Positions 24,449 through 36,108 of a stretch of DNA of 64,000 bases are shown in pieces. The position numbers and the translations under genes were made by a program. The stretch's first letter is position 1. Every line of letters begins with the position of its first letter. Below the pieces are notes generated by a model, which had not been told where the DNA came from, made no database searches, and saw nothing but the letters and a program-made list of their open reading frames with translations. The DNA is from Brevipalpus yothersi (Eukaryota; Arthropoda; Arachnida; Trombidiformes; Tenuipalpidae): the NCBI GenBank assembly GCA_003956705.1, contig QZCP01000534.1:124001-188000 (forward strand). Reading direction: 5' to 3'.

Positions 24449-27400
24449 CTATCGACAAGATTGCTTCCATAAAATTTTAACTTGATTAGATTTAGAGATG
24501 TGTAAGCCATTGATTTTCCATCGGTTGATTGAGCTACCAATTAGCGATGGTTCAAAAAAGTTCTTCGAATCTGCAAGAGTTTTGTTGAATTCTTCATCAT
24601 TCTTAATTGGTGACCAACGTTCACCATCAGCCGATGCCAGAATGTTCTTGCCCATTTTATCCCTAGCCAATGTTCGATTATGACGTCTATCAAACCCAAT
24701 CAAGGTGTGCACAATGGTCGGAACTGGTAGCCATGAATCACCATCATCATGTGATCTAATACAGCTTCGATGACTGTAGAAGGGAAAAATTCATAAATTA
24801 TAAATGACCTGAAAATCAATTTTCAATTGTTTCAATTATTGATTTCCATCAATGTTCTGAATCGTTTGATGGAGATCTAAGCAAAATCTCTGTGTGTGAT
24901 CTAAGACCTTTCGATAGGTTTCTTTGGAATACATCATAATATCATTATTGCTGAAATTTGTAATTCAAAACTTGACAATAGTTGATACCCTCCATTGTAA
25001 AACCCTCTGGAATTGATTTCAACTTACCTGGGATCATCGATAAAATCACATGCGTAAGTGACACGATTAGCATGATCGTTAATGAATTGCTTGGCCATTT
25101 CTTTGCGATCATCATCAAACCATGTTTTAGGTGGTGAATCACATGAAACAGTTTCAAGATCATTGGGCTGGTCTCTTCGATGAAGTGGACAGCCCAAAAG
25201 ACCGACTTTGACGAAAAGAATATCATTCTCATGCTTTGCTGGATCACTAGCCTCTATCACCAGACGAATGAATCGTGTTTCAATGTCCGCTCCAAGGCGA
25301 ACTGAATCAGTTTCAAGATCGATTGATGAAGAAATTACCGTCGTATTGGTAACTTGGATCCAATTTTCTCTATCTGAGCTCATTTCAATATGAAAAGCAG
25401 TGACTTTACGATGATTCTCTGACATCTGGAAACGTACAGCAGTCACTCGTGTAGGATGCAAAAAATCGTATTCAAGATAATCATGTTCAAAAGATGAAGC
25501 CATTGATGGGCTCCAAAAACGATCAGCATCCAATTTAGAGTTCGATGGTTGATGGGCTTGGTTGACAGCGGATGAAGCAGTTATCTGGCAATTGTCCAGA
25601 GCTAAATTTTCATAACACTCTGAAGAAGAAAAAATCAGAAATACAGAATTGATAGAATTAGAGAATTGATAGAATTTTGTTAATTTTACTGAACGGGTAT
25701 GTATCCTGTAATTTTTTTCGCTCAAAATGTTCTCTTATATTCACAGCTAAGCCAAGCTAAACTTACAGGTACGTAAAATAATCATACAAACCCTCTGAAT
25801 AGTAATCGAATTTTATTTGTCGAAAAGGTGAAATGATCATCCGATCTAAGAATATAGCGATCGGAATGGATGTTGCAATGTGTCCCCTTCCATAGCCAAC
25901 AGTGTTCTTGGGATCGGTCATCAGAGTTACTCTAATAGTTTGAGTTTCCCAAAATAAAATTGTCGGTATCTATTGGAAATTATGAACATCAATCCAGGGT
26001 TCTATCCATTAATCAATATATTGTGTACTCACTTTGATGTCAAATGAGGTGCTATTTTGATCAGGTTCGATCGTTACATTTTCCACTGAACTGTAGGTCA
26101 GATTTAGAAAGCTCATGTATGGAGGCATAAAAAATCGAACTTTCGAATCGACTGGTTCAAGATTTGACTCGATGGCATGCTTAAGTTCTAATTGAACTTC
26201 GACCACCTCAGATCGTTTGAAAGATTCCGATAGACATGTAGCTTTCAGATCAATTCGATTTTTGAGTACACTACTTGGTGCCAGCCTCAGATGACGTTCC
26301 GTTTCGGCTAATGTTCGATTTCCATAAGAAACCGACATACGAATGCTACTTCTCCGCTCTTCTGACATTAGTGGATGGTCCATCATCTGGACCAGAACTT
26401 TCAAGATCAAATCATCATCTCCATCAGCAGCAGTACTGTTGAAAAGATGAGAGAAGCCAAAATTGGCCAAATAATCATAAGTGATCTCGAGCTTATTCTC
26501 TCTCTCATGTAGATTAACCAAATTAGTTCTTGGACCAGGAATGGGAAGATTATTGCCTCTACCAGCCACTTCTATTCCACGGATGGACACTAATGGTCTA
26601 TTATCGATCACTTCACCTTCCACACGAACCACCAATCGAGCTCGAGTGAATGGACTTATGGTCAAATTGACCGGAATCCAGCGAGTTTCACGACGTTCGA
26701 GGAAAGTTTCATTATCACTAGCCTTAATTTGAATTTCTGTTGGTTCATCCTCTTCGATATCCACAAAAGTGGTTAAATTTGCGGTGGACTTTATTTCAGC
26801 CTCTTTCAATGAATTGGTCAAAATTGCTTGAAATTCAATCGATTCATTAGCGGCTAAGCTATCTGATATTTTAACGGCCACACTAATTTCGATCCAATCT
26901 TCTGGGTTTTCGGCATCTTGATCAACACTGGTAAGATCCTCACCACGAGCATTTGTTATCACACCCATATCAATAACACCATTTTTCATGTCTTTCTTAA
27001 CACTTTTCGGAGAATAGCATGGAAAACTGTTTCCTATTGCAGAAATTGCAGCATCATAAACTTCATACTTCGTTGATTTGGGCAATCGAATTATCGGTTG
27101 AACCATAGTTTGGGGCCGTAAAAGTAGCATGAGTTTAACGATTGCAGGTCCTCCAATCGGTACAGGCTGATCAGTAGCGTTGACAATCAATTTCCGTGGT
27201 ATTCCTTTCAATTGACTAGGAAACTTATTCACAGGTACAATGAATGCGGAACTTTCCTCACTTTTGCCGTATCGAACTTTGACATCGAACCTCAAATCTG
27301 TGGTAGCATCTTCTCCGACATTTACTAGTGCAGTTAACCGAATTTTATTAGCTTCTTCCGCTTCCAATGTCGGTAGTGTAACTTTCGCTGGTCCAAAGTT

Positions 27401-30400
27401 ACCGACTGTACCTAGATTGAGAACAGCTCCAATATTCTGTCCTCTTCCTTGACTTTCTAGAACAGTTTTATTCTTTTGCTCGAAACACGGCATGTTATAG
27501 CCGACTGATTTGATTGAAAGTCCACAGATTGATCCAAAACTTCGACTTGCTTCAGCCATGACAACCTCAACCAAAAGTTCGGCCAAAGAACCTTCCGTAA
27601 GTATAATCAATATTGATCCAGTAGTTGATCGGCCAACTCCAACAGGATCTGGAATAGTTTTGAAAGCGCTTATTTTCACTTGTTTTGAATGAGCTTTTGG
27701 TGGTGTTTCAATCACGATTCCTGTTGGAAGATTTTGATTCCAAATATTTTTGCCACCACTTTCGAGCGCAAATACCAATTCTCCTTCAACATTCTCGGTA
27801 TTGTTTCCGGATGCTGCTACTGTCACTGAGGTGGTCAAAGTTCTAGTGTTGGCCAGCTTTTGAGAAGTATTCAATGCACATACATCACCAAACAGTAATT
27901 CAACATCATCAATATTTTTACCAAATGAACTGATTGCTTGAGATTTCAGATCACCAGTACGAGCTAGAGTACAAGGAAGAGCATCGCCAATTGAAACAAT
28001 CTCATATCGACAGACTTTCACCAATGTCGATGTATTTTCTTTGACTTCTTTTGGCTTGAAATCTACCGCTAACTTGAGGCCACTAAAATTTGTGCTCGGA
28101 CTTAGTATGATAGAATTTTGTATGGCTAATCCTCCTTGGCCATAAAGATCTTTCCATCCAACCAAAGGCTCAGCAGTACCTTTTACCGATTCTTCTGTTG
28201 AAAGATTAGCTTCGGCTTGAGTTATATTCAGAGAACTAGAAAATGTTTTCCCAGAACCACTAGTACCATGTATTTGGACAATTATTTCCACCGGAATAGC
28301 ATTTCTAGGCTTTCCAGAAGCTATTAGAATCATTTCAATTAGAATATTGTTTGACGTAGATGCTAGAATATTCACCAGATTGATTGGTTCAAGCGTGAAT
28401 ATCAGATTGTTGGTCTCATCATTATCAATAGATGGTTTCATCCATGACGAATTGTAGAATGCTAAATTGAATAAATTTTGAGCAGGAACAAATCTTGCTG
28501 CACATGAAGTGATCGGATATTCACCACCAAACGATTCGGGCTGGATTAAACGGACTTCTATTGACGAAAAGGTGTTCACCTTGCCAATACTAGCGTTAAG
28601 ATTTACCGTTACAGCATTGCCAGTACTGATGTTAGGTGTCATCATATTTCCTTCAAGACTGATCAAATTTGATTGACCAAATTGCAGTGTCTTATTTGAT
28701 AGCTTAACATGCAGAGTTTCTGAGAATCGATCCTTATTTCCTGTATATATTTTGAATGATATATTAGCAATTTTATCAACATTTTCGGTAATATTCATCG
28801 CATGAATGGCCATTTGAAAGTTCATAGTGTGATCCTTGTGTTCAGCTGATGACAATGATTTTCGATGAGCTGCTAAACTGATCAAATAGCCCATATTTAG
28901 TCGACTTCTTGTATGAGCCATTCCACTTTTTGTAGCTGTTCTTTGGTTAGGATAGTGATTTGGATCAGTAGGATTAATTGAGAAACTTTGTCCCATCTCT
29001 TCTACTGCTATCATTCCCAGAGTGACCAAATTTTCATTTTCAAAATCAAAACTTTGTATCGAAACTTCAACTCGCACATTTTCTGATCTCATGGCAATTT
29101 TAGATGCAATTTTATAGATCGCTGAGTAGCCCAAATTGATCGTATCAGGACCTGTCACTGATGCGCTTACTGTAGCATCGCTTCGAGTTTTCCCATACTT
29201 GATGGAATCTTGTCCAATCCACACAAATTTGGCATTCTGATACTCTATTCCAACAGTTACATGGTGCTTATTCTTGGTGACTTGAGCTTCCTCACTTCTA
29301 CTCATAGCTAATGAGAAAGTTAGCGTCAATAAAGATTCTGAATCTGCTGAAGATGCTTTGACACCTTCAAGATCTAAAATTGCTCGGTCGTAAATGTTTT
29401 TAGAAACTTTTGAGAGCTGCATTGTCGGACCTTTGTAAGAATCAGAGATTGACACAGATGATCGATCATAATTCAAACTTATATTGTAGATACTGAGTAA
29501 TGGTGTGAATTCAGAATTTTTCGGATCACTTGTGAAAATTTCCATGTAAAAATTGGTCGGTTCAGTTCCATTTAGTCGAATATCGACTGCATAGTGTAAA
29601 GTATCTCCAGGCTTACATCGTTCAGGATCACCATCGATGTTTTTGATACTAAATTGTGCTCTAGATTTTGTTATTGGCACAGATTGACGCTTGGATCGTT
29701 TGTGAATTGTATTCAGAGGATTTTCTAGTGCTGATTTGATGACAAAATTTACTTTATCGAGAAAGCAAACATATTTGCCATCCAAAGTAATTCCCTTAAT
29801 CGTGGCTAGGTAAGAATTTTTCAACAGAAGCTCATAATCGGAGCCTATGGAGATAAAAACATTTCCATTCAACGAATCAATTCGGAATGATATCCCTTCA
29901 TCCATGTCCCGATTGTTTGATACCAAAAGTTCCCATCGAAGAGTTTCCTCTTCACACACTTGGGAATGATTGTGCAAAAATAAATTGTTCCTTGGAAAAA
30001 TTTGATAGATGGGCTCTTCAGTTGATCGAAACTGATTTAGAGGGACATTGATCACTCTCTCAACAGCTGAAAACTGTTGATTATCAGAGAAGTTTACCAC
30101 TAGAAAGAAAAAATGTCCAAAATTTGATTGATAAGTTTTAGGATGACTACGGAACGTCAATTATTTTGAAAGTTATAATGGCAGAAGAAGTTCTTGAAAA
30201 GGTTTGAAATGGACTATCCAAAACTTAGGACAATCGATACTCTCCTCGCAGGCAAGAACAATATACTTTTTCATTGAATTTGAAATTTGGATAATTCCAG
30301 AGTATTGTTATATCATCTGATAATATCGAAAATAACACTTACCATCCTCAGCGTTCGAAGGGAATATTGTCACAAACAGTAGTCCATAGAACACTATCGA

Positions 30401-30463
30401 TTGAGAGAGTAGATTCAAAGAATGAGAATTGAACAGAATTATTTTTTTCCCAAGAAGAAGCAT
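24449..30463 (-). CDS. Large secreted protein with tandem Ig-like repeats and an F5/8C (discoidin) domain
   Basis: Five exons join in frame to about 1760 residues: 30343-30463, 26033-30099, 25792-25969, 25028-25619 and 24449-24773, all GT-AG. Exon 1 encodes a signal peptide (hydrophobic FYGLLFVTIFPSNA). A furin-type site RSKR lies at about residues 175-178. The 4-kb exon encodes several repeats with many NxS/T sites; a recurring line resembles VSIGDALPC / SVGYNMPC / AIGNSFPC / GRGNNLPI, each followed 20-30 residues later by a glycine-containing segment. Residues ~1456-1600 form an F5/8C domain (CYENLALDN, RFWSPS, YLEYDF, TAVRFQM, RFIRLVIEA). The last exon has two DDGDSW / DGERWSPI motifs, like BNR-type loops. 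No membrane segment was seen, so secretion or matrix binding is likely. I do not recognise the orthologue. Exon 3 is only 178 bases and was placed by splice phase. A possible cassette exon at about 24940 would add an in-frame stop and was left out. Confidence 0.8.
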
Positions 30464-31201
30464 TTTCTCAGAGAGTTCCTGCTGAACGATGGTCACCCTT
30501 AAGAATTTAGATTTCTGTGTTGCATCAAACTCAAATCAGAGAAAATATTTTATATGGTTACCACAGAAGCCTCTCTTACCAACATTTTCTCCCATCGCTC
30601 AATTGACTCAGGATGATCATCTCATTAGCATAGCTAATAGTGGTTGCACCGGATAGGGATCCACAAAATTGACTTCCATAAAAGTTATACTCCTCACTAA
30701 TACTCCTATCATCTTTTTATCATGGACCAAATAAATAAATCATGAATCAATTAGATGTTATCTCAAATGAACACACATTTTCCCTTTCATTTCGATCAGT
30801 TCAGAAACCATGAAAAAAACAGTCTCCTGTGTGCAACAAACAACTCAATCATCCATCTCTATGGAAAGGTCATCCTCATCAACACAGTGACTTTTATTGA
30901 TTTTATTCAAATTACTTCATCTCTACCATCATTTTCGATTAGAACCCAAGTTCGATAATCACGTTTACCGTTATATACTCATTTTCGATTGGCGCCTTTT
31001 TTCCCGCCATAACCACGCCATCTATTGATTGTGTTATATTTTGAAAACTTTTCCACGCTTTTTTGATTACATTTTTTTCGATTAGCATGCGGCATAAATG
31101 AAATCAAGATTGTTATCGAAATATTTCAATTTAGGTTGATAGAGTTGGTTTTATTTGAATAAATGTTTGTTTGTGTACATCATCATATTGTGTGATCAAC
31201 T
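30464..31201. other. Divergent intergenic region (discoidin gene and dehydrogenase gene)
   Basis: The two neighbouring genes start on opposite strands here, so the 738 bases should hold both promoters. The sequence is AT-rich; the half nearest the dehydrogenase contains T-rich runs and the word attttcgattggcgcc. No specific regulatory site is claimed. Confidence 0.45.
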
Positions 31202-32014
31202 ATGACTTGTGGTGTCAAAGGTTTGGTGGCCTTTATAACTGGTGCCGCAGCTGGATTAGGTCGAGGTACATTGTTGCGTTTTTTGAAGAATGGTGCTGCT
31301 GGTGTATGTTCATATGATATGCAAGCTTTTAAGGCAAATGATGAGGAAAAGAATGTGTACGATATTGGAGAGGATAGATTGATGGTTTGTCGAGGTGATA
31401 TTCGAGATGAGACCAAAGTGGCCGATGCTTTTGCTAAGTGTTACGAAAAGTATGGCCGAATAGATACGATCATCAATTGTGCCGGTGTTACTACCGCTTT
31501 TTTCACATTCAATCCGAGTAATAGGAAAGTTTTTCGTTATGATGATTATCGAGATGTGATAGATATTAATGTTAATGGTACCTTCAATGTAATACGCTTG
31601 GGTGTCGGTTATTTGGCCAAAAATGAGCCTGGTGAAGGTGATAAAGTGAGGGGTACCATCATCACAACTAGTGGAATTCAATCGTTTGATGGACAAATGG
31701 GTCAAACTAGCTATTCATCATCTGCCGGAGCTATCGAAAGTTTGGTGTCTCCGTTGGCTAAAGATTTTTCTATTATGGGTATTAGATGTGTTAATATTTG
31801 CGTTGGTTATCACGATACGCCAGTGTTCTCCAGAGCTGGAGCTGATTTTCTTGATTTTTTTCGAAATTCATCGGTATTCCCAAGACGCTTGGGAAAACCG
31901 GAAGACTATGCTCAATTGGTGGAAACAGTCATCTCTAATCCATATCTAAATGCTACAAGTATAACTCTGGATGGCTGTATGAGGCCTCATATATTTCCCT
32001 ATACTAGATTCTAA
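31202..32014 (+). CDS. HSD17B10: HSD17B10-like short-chain dehydrogenase, catalytic Ser and Lys missing
   Basis: The 270-residue product follows human HSD17B10 (3-hydroxyacyl-CoA dehydrogenase type 2; fly scully) from end to end. It has the cofactor loop TGAAAGLG at 13-20, acidic SYDM at 37-40, CRGDIRDE at 63-70, INCAG at 91-95, NVNGTFNVIRL at 123-133 and the late block RLGKPEDYAQLV. The catalytic segment is degraded. The tyrosine is Y171 (TSYSSSAGA), but the YxxxK lysine is Ala175. The position of the catalytic serine, 13 residues before the Tyr, is Gly158, with a Ser one residue earlier. The NAD-binding half looks sound, so the protein may bind NAD yet be inactive as a dehydrogenase. HSD17B10 also serves as MRPP2, a non-catalytic subunit of mitochondrial RNase P and the tRNA methylation complex, which does not need dehydrogenase activity. 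The coding region is intronless. It could be the working MRPP2 copy or a diverged paralogue. Confidence 0.88.
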   Translation: MTCGVKGLVAFITGAAAGLGRGTLLRFLKNGAAGVCSYDMQAFKANDEEKNVYDIGEDRLMVCRGDIRDETKVADAFAKCYEKYGRIDTIINCAGVTTAFFTFNPSNRKVFRYDDYRDVIDINVNGTFNVIRLGVGYLAKNEPGEGDKVRGTIITTSGIQSFDGQMGQTSYSSSAGAIESLVSPLAKDFSIMGIRCVNICVGYHDTPVFSRAGADFLDFFRNSSVFPRRLGKPEDYAQLVETVISNPYLNATSITLDGCMRPHIFPYTRF

Positions 32015-32237
32015 AGTCAATACATTTGTGTTTATCTTCATGAATGTATCACATATTGGAAACCTTCCTTGACCTTAGTTCTTAGAAACTGATCAATCTG
32101 AGTTTGATCTCAAAAAAAACTCGTCAGCGCCGATTTAAGGTAAGAAATTTATTGAATAGAATGAACAAGTTATTAATTTGTTGTTGTTTTCTTATCGAAT
32201 CTTATTTGACTAGACATGGAGGAACATTCCATCATCT

Positions 32238-33525
32238 TCATTTGTGTCGAGATCGTAAGTGCCTCTCTAGATCACGTCGCCTGACCAAAATTTTGGAACA
32301 CTTCTTACATCTATAAGGGGATGTCATGGTAGCCGAATTGTTTTGTGAATGTAGTCGTATATGTTTGTTCAAATTGCTTGGATCACTAAATGGTCGGCCA
32401 CAAAAACGGCATTGGAGTGGCTTATGGCCTGTATGTGTTCTTAAATGTATTTTAAGGCCATATTTTCTGGTGTAAAGTTTGCCACAAAACATGCATACAT
32501 GAGTTCTAGGCTCTTTGGTTGCAAAATTTGTAGTTGTAGTTGATGATCGTTCGGAGGCTGTTTCAGTTGAACTTTTGCATTTACCTATATCATTGAAGTC
32601 AGCTCTCCCATGTTCTTCGACTCTGTTACTTATGAATAATGGTGGTGTACCAGTTGTCAACGATAAAGGTATTGTGATCAGTGGAATGTTTGACAATGGT
32701 GGCAGAACAGTTGGTTGTTCCAAGAAAGTGCATTCAACGGCAAGATGTATCTTCAACGGATTAGGCTGATTGTAAAGTCTTTCACAGCGGTGACACTTGT
32801 AACTTTGATGACTGAGAATGTTTTTGGGTCGAAGAAAAGGGATGCCAAAAACTGATAAAAGATCCGGTGAAAACCATGCTCTTAATTCTTCACCTTCACT
32901 AATCGGCCTGGTAGTCTGAGCCACCAAACATTTTTTGTCCATTGTCCATTGAAGAATAACGTTTTGCTCAAAGCAATTATCTGCCAATCGGATCAAGTGT
33001 GCCCATTCACCGGACTTTTTTGTTGACAGCAAACCTTGTTCATCCACAAAAGCCTAAACGAACCATTTTGATATAACATTAGTATTGACAATTTTTTGAT
33101 GCATCTCGTCTGATTCAATTATCAATCATCGAACAGTCGAACATAGAGATACTCACTTTTATAATGTTATTTGGAGATTTTCTTTCCAAAATATTGCGAA
33201 AATAAATAGATTTAGAGGATGGGAGTGTTGAAACTCCCGAAGGAATATCGTGACTAGCGATCACACTGATGACCAATTCGTCAAAGTTTGACGTTGAATT
33301 ATTCAAAAAAAGAGGTGTTGTTGATAAATGTTGATCATTTGAAGTCAATGAACTTTCTATGGACAAATTGAGCTTATCATCACCACTAGACACTGAACTA
33401 GAGAACGAACTGTTACCACTACTGTTAAGTGAGGACGCATGCTGATCAGGTGTAACTTCTAGTGAAGATAATCGCAGCATACGATCGGACACTTGCATGC
33501 CACGATAGATTGACTTGACCAACAT
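32238..33525 (-). CDS. PRDM13: PRDM13, PR-domain zinc-finger transcription regulator
   Basis: Two exons (33157-33525 and 32238-33053) join in phase 0 to 394 residues. Exon 1 holds a Ser-rich leader and the start of the PR/SET-like domain (SVIASHDIPSG). Exon 2 completes it (EWAHLIRLADN, ISEGEELRAWFSPDLLSVFG). A first C2HC-type finger (CHRC..., HLAVEC) is followed, after a linker, by three tightly spaced C2H2 fingers: CGKLYTRKYGLKIHLRTH, CGRPFSDPSNLNKHIRLH and CSKILVRRRDLERHLRSRH. This set is nearly identical to PRDM13, a nuclear repressor that specifies neuronal subtypes in spinal cord and retina of vertebrates and sensory neurons of flies. I used the ATG at 33525; the longer frame upstream starts with TTG. 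The protein ends one residue after the last finger, shorter than the vertebrate form. The gene converges on the HSD17B10-like gene with 223 bases between them. Confidence 0.93.
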
Positions 33526-33937
33526 ATTGTACAAAGGAAAAGTCAACTTTCTTTCTTACTGTAAGACTCAAGCCGTCAACTTGAACAATCTTATACTCAA
33601 TTAAGAGCGCGTGTCGACAGAACACGCAGCACGCGCTTTCTGTGGTGTCTGAGATGACAAATCTATTTAATCGCCAATGTTCAACTTGGCCACGAACTTG
33701 GTTCGAGAGAGGGAGAAAGAGAGGAAGGCCCACGAATTGCTCCTGGATGCGGATGGAGAGATGATGATGGTGCCATGAGTTACAAGTGATTCGAGTCGCT
33801 CTATACATCCCTCCATGAACCCCCTCTTATTCATCCACCTTACACTAACTGTTTAGCTAAGCCATGGACGTACGAAATGCTTGAAGCTAGCCCAAAGTGG
33901 TTTCAATGGTTTTATGCCCATTCACTGCCTCTCCAGA

Positions 33938-33940
<3 letters not shown>

Positions 33941-34001
<61 letters not shown>
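33941..34001. repeat. (CT)n microsatellite upstream of PRDM13
   Basis: About 30 uninterrupted CT units. Confidence 0.95.
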
Positions 34002-34005
<4 letters not shown>

Positions 34006-34319
34006 GCTTACTTATTCTCCCCTCTTATTTTTAGTTCCACTCTGTGACAGCGATTAGAATCGCTAATCAGTGTGAATAACATTTGGTGATGTAGGAGGAG
34101 ACCACTGAACATCGGATTATCACCGGATCAGCTCTACTCAGCTCGAGCCCATTTCTGTGGAACAAGTAGTTACAATCGGGCAAGCTTTGATTCTCGCCCC
34201 GATTCAAAGTGAAGTTGGAGGTGGAGAAATGGACTCAAATTTAACTTCTGATCGAGATTAATATGTTTCTACAAAAAGAGAGAGTAAGAGAGGGAGGAAA
34301 GATGTGAATAATGGCCCGA

Positions 34320-34326
<7 letters not shown>

Positions 34327-34369
<43 letters not shown>
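34327..34369. repeat. (GA)n microsatellite upstream of PRDM13
   Basis: About 21 GA units. Confidence 0.95.
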
Positions 34370-34372
<3 letters not shown>

Positions 34373-34679
34373 TGATTCCTTCATCGCTTAGATGGAGAAA
34401 AGATGAGGAATCAGCAAACGGTGAAGAGTCAAGTCAAACTAGAAAGAGAGACCGGTGATGGAAAATTATTCCATATTCCTCACAATGATCATCTCTGACC
34501 GCTTACATCTACCATCACCACCACTAAGCTTCAGCAGTGAGCAAGAAAACGAAGAGAGTGAAAAACTGTGGACACGATGAATGTGCAGAGAGAAAAAGAG
34601 AATGTGATCCCGATCTGTTATGATAAGGTGGCCATTGACCAAACAACAGGCGTTAAGATTCACACTATTCGATACTTTG

Positions 34680-34682
<3 letters not shown>

Positions 34683-34728
<46 letters not shown>
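34683..34728. repeat. (CT)n microsatellite upstream of PRDM13
   Basis: About 22 CT units. Confidence 0.95.
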
Positions 34729-34731
<3 letters not shown>

Positions 34732-36108
34732 ACAACAGCTGACTGGGTTCCACGATTGATTTTTGCTTTTTCGACTAGCTAGGAAAGTTGACTCCCCGAT
34801 TTGTGTGTACGAGTGGCCCGCTTTACCTCCCCCTCTTGGCCTTACTTTTGGCAACCCCGAAAAATCGAGCCCACAACTCCTCCGTGTTCGCGGGTTGCTA
34901 GTGGTGGCACTTCGGGTCCTCGTACTGGTCCCGTCGATCCTGTTGTATAGGATATGTGCATTGCGATCTTCTCCTCTTGCCGATCATCATCGCTTGGATC
35001 GAATCGCTCATCATAGGAAGAATTCTTTTCCGATTTGAATCGCTAATCACTGCGTCAGCCGTGAACACACAGAGGCACTAGAATGAGCATTTCAGGATTA
35101 GGCTGCTCAGTTCAACATTGTATATTCACGGAAGCAAACAGACTACTACTACTACTAGATAGGCATAAGAGTGAATAGATGAAGAATTAATTTCATTTTT
35201 GCATTCAGTCAACCAAGCTGTGATGCATTAGATTTGCACCAAGTCAAAGGACATTAAATCAATCGTCAAAATGACTTGCTTCATTCTGGCCTATTTTAGC
35301 TATCGTACATCCATCCCACTTGCTGTTCTTCTGGTTCCTCTGTTCACTGAATCTTTATCACTTTCTATTCTCGAATACCTATCAAATCAATTTCCAAATA
35401 TATATCTTCTCTTTCCCAAGCAAAATAATGAGGAATTCCCCTCTAATTACGATTTCACCTTCTCATGGTATTTGATCATCTCTCCAAGAATCAAACCATC
35501 GCTTTATATTGTATTTCGAGAGATCTTATCGACAAATCTGTTCATAGCCATTCAACTGTTCACCAAAATGCTTACGAGGTCAACCATTTACCGTACGTAG
35601 TGACCTATACTTTGTCAAGCGATTCATTTAAGCTCTTAAGTTAAAAGGTAAAATGAAATGATGACTTGGGGAGAGAGAGCATCTTCAATTACTGGAGAGA
35701 CTCAAAATTCTTCACATGGTTAATCTTGCAATTTGAGAGATTAAGATTAAAGTGAGCACAAATCTATCTCTCTCTTTCAGGACTTGCAAGATATTGGAAA
35801 ACATTCGGATACATGTAAACCATTTCATCCTGTTTCCGAGTAGATAAAGATGGCAAATATCATTTCTTACAGTAAGAATAATTTTCATTCTATAACTTTT
35901 AAAATTTCTACAAAAATAGTAGCTCCAATTAAGGAGCTTCAAAATTGGTGGATTGGTGACAATTTATCGATAGAATTAGAAAAGAACAGTAACAAACATC
36001 TATCCATCTATTTTTTTTCGATTGCATATTTCGAATTTGAAAATCAAATTACTTTTAGCTAAAATACATAATCATTACAGCTAATTTAATTCTCTATACT
36101 GTCCATAT

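Larger units (their letters stand above)
34049..35049. promoter_or_regulatory. Three copies of a GAATCGCT(A/C)ATCA motif upstream of PRDM13
   Basis: The 13-base word GAATCGCTAATCA occurs at 34057-34069 and 35037-35049, and with one change (GAATCGCTCATCA) at 35001-35013. The first copy overlaps an inverted repeat AGCGATT-AG-AATCGCT at 34049-34064. Clustering of such a word in a GC-richer region 0.5-1.5 kb upstream of a developmental transcription factor fits a repeated binding site, but no factor is assigned. Confidence 0.35.
33526..36108. other. PRDM13 upstream region with a GC-richer patch
   Basis: No recognised gene. The stretch holds three long CT/GA tracts and, around 34760-35010, a patch clearly richer in G and C and in CpG than its surroundings, as expected for a promoter or enhancer. 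A 91-codon plus-strand frame across the patch (34763) has no recognisable content and is probably a by-product of base composition. A 109-codon frame at 35271-35600 is likewise unrecognised. Confidence 0.5.

Noticed and set aside
24850..24945. Possible cassette exon in the discoidin gene after a TTTCAG acceptor
   Set aside because: It runs into a stop with no good donor, while direct joining of the flanking exons is in phase and continues the protein.
31202..32014. Idea that the HSD17B10-like gene is a pseudogene
   Set aside because: The 270-codon frame is fully open and conserved outside the catalytic residues, so a changed function is more likely than decay.
34763..35038. 91-codon frame in the GC-richer patch upstream of PRDM13
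   Set aside because: Long frames are expected where stop codons are rarer; its content resembles no protein, and the patch is better explained as regulatory.
35271..35600. 109-codon hydrophobic frame
   Set aside because: No similarity recognised and no splice context; an AT-rich hydrophobic translation is expected by chance.
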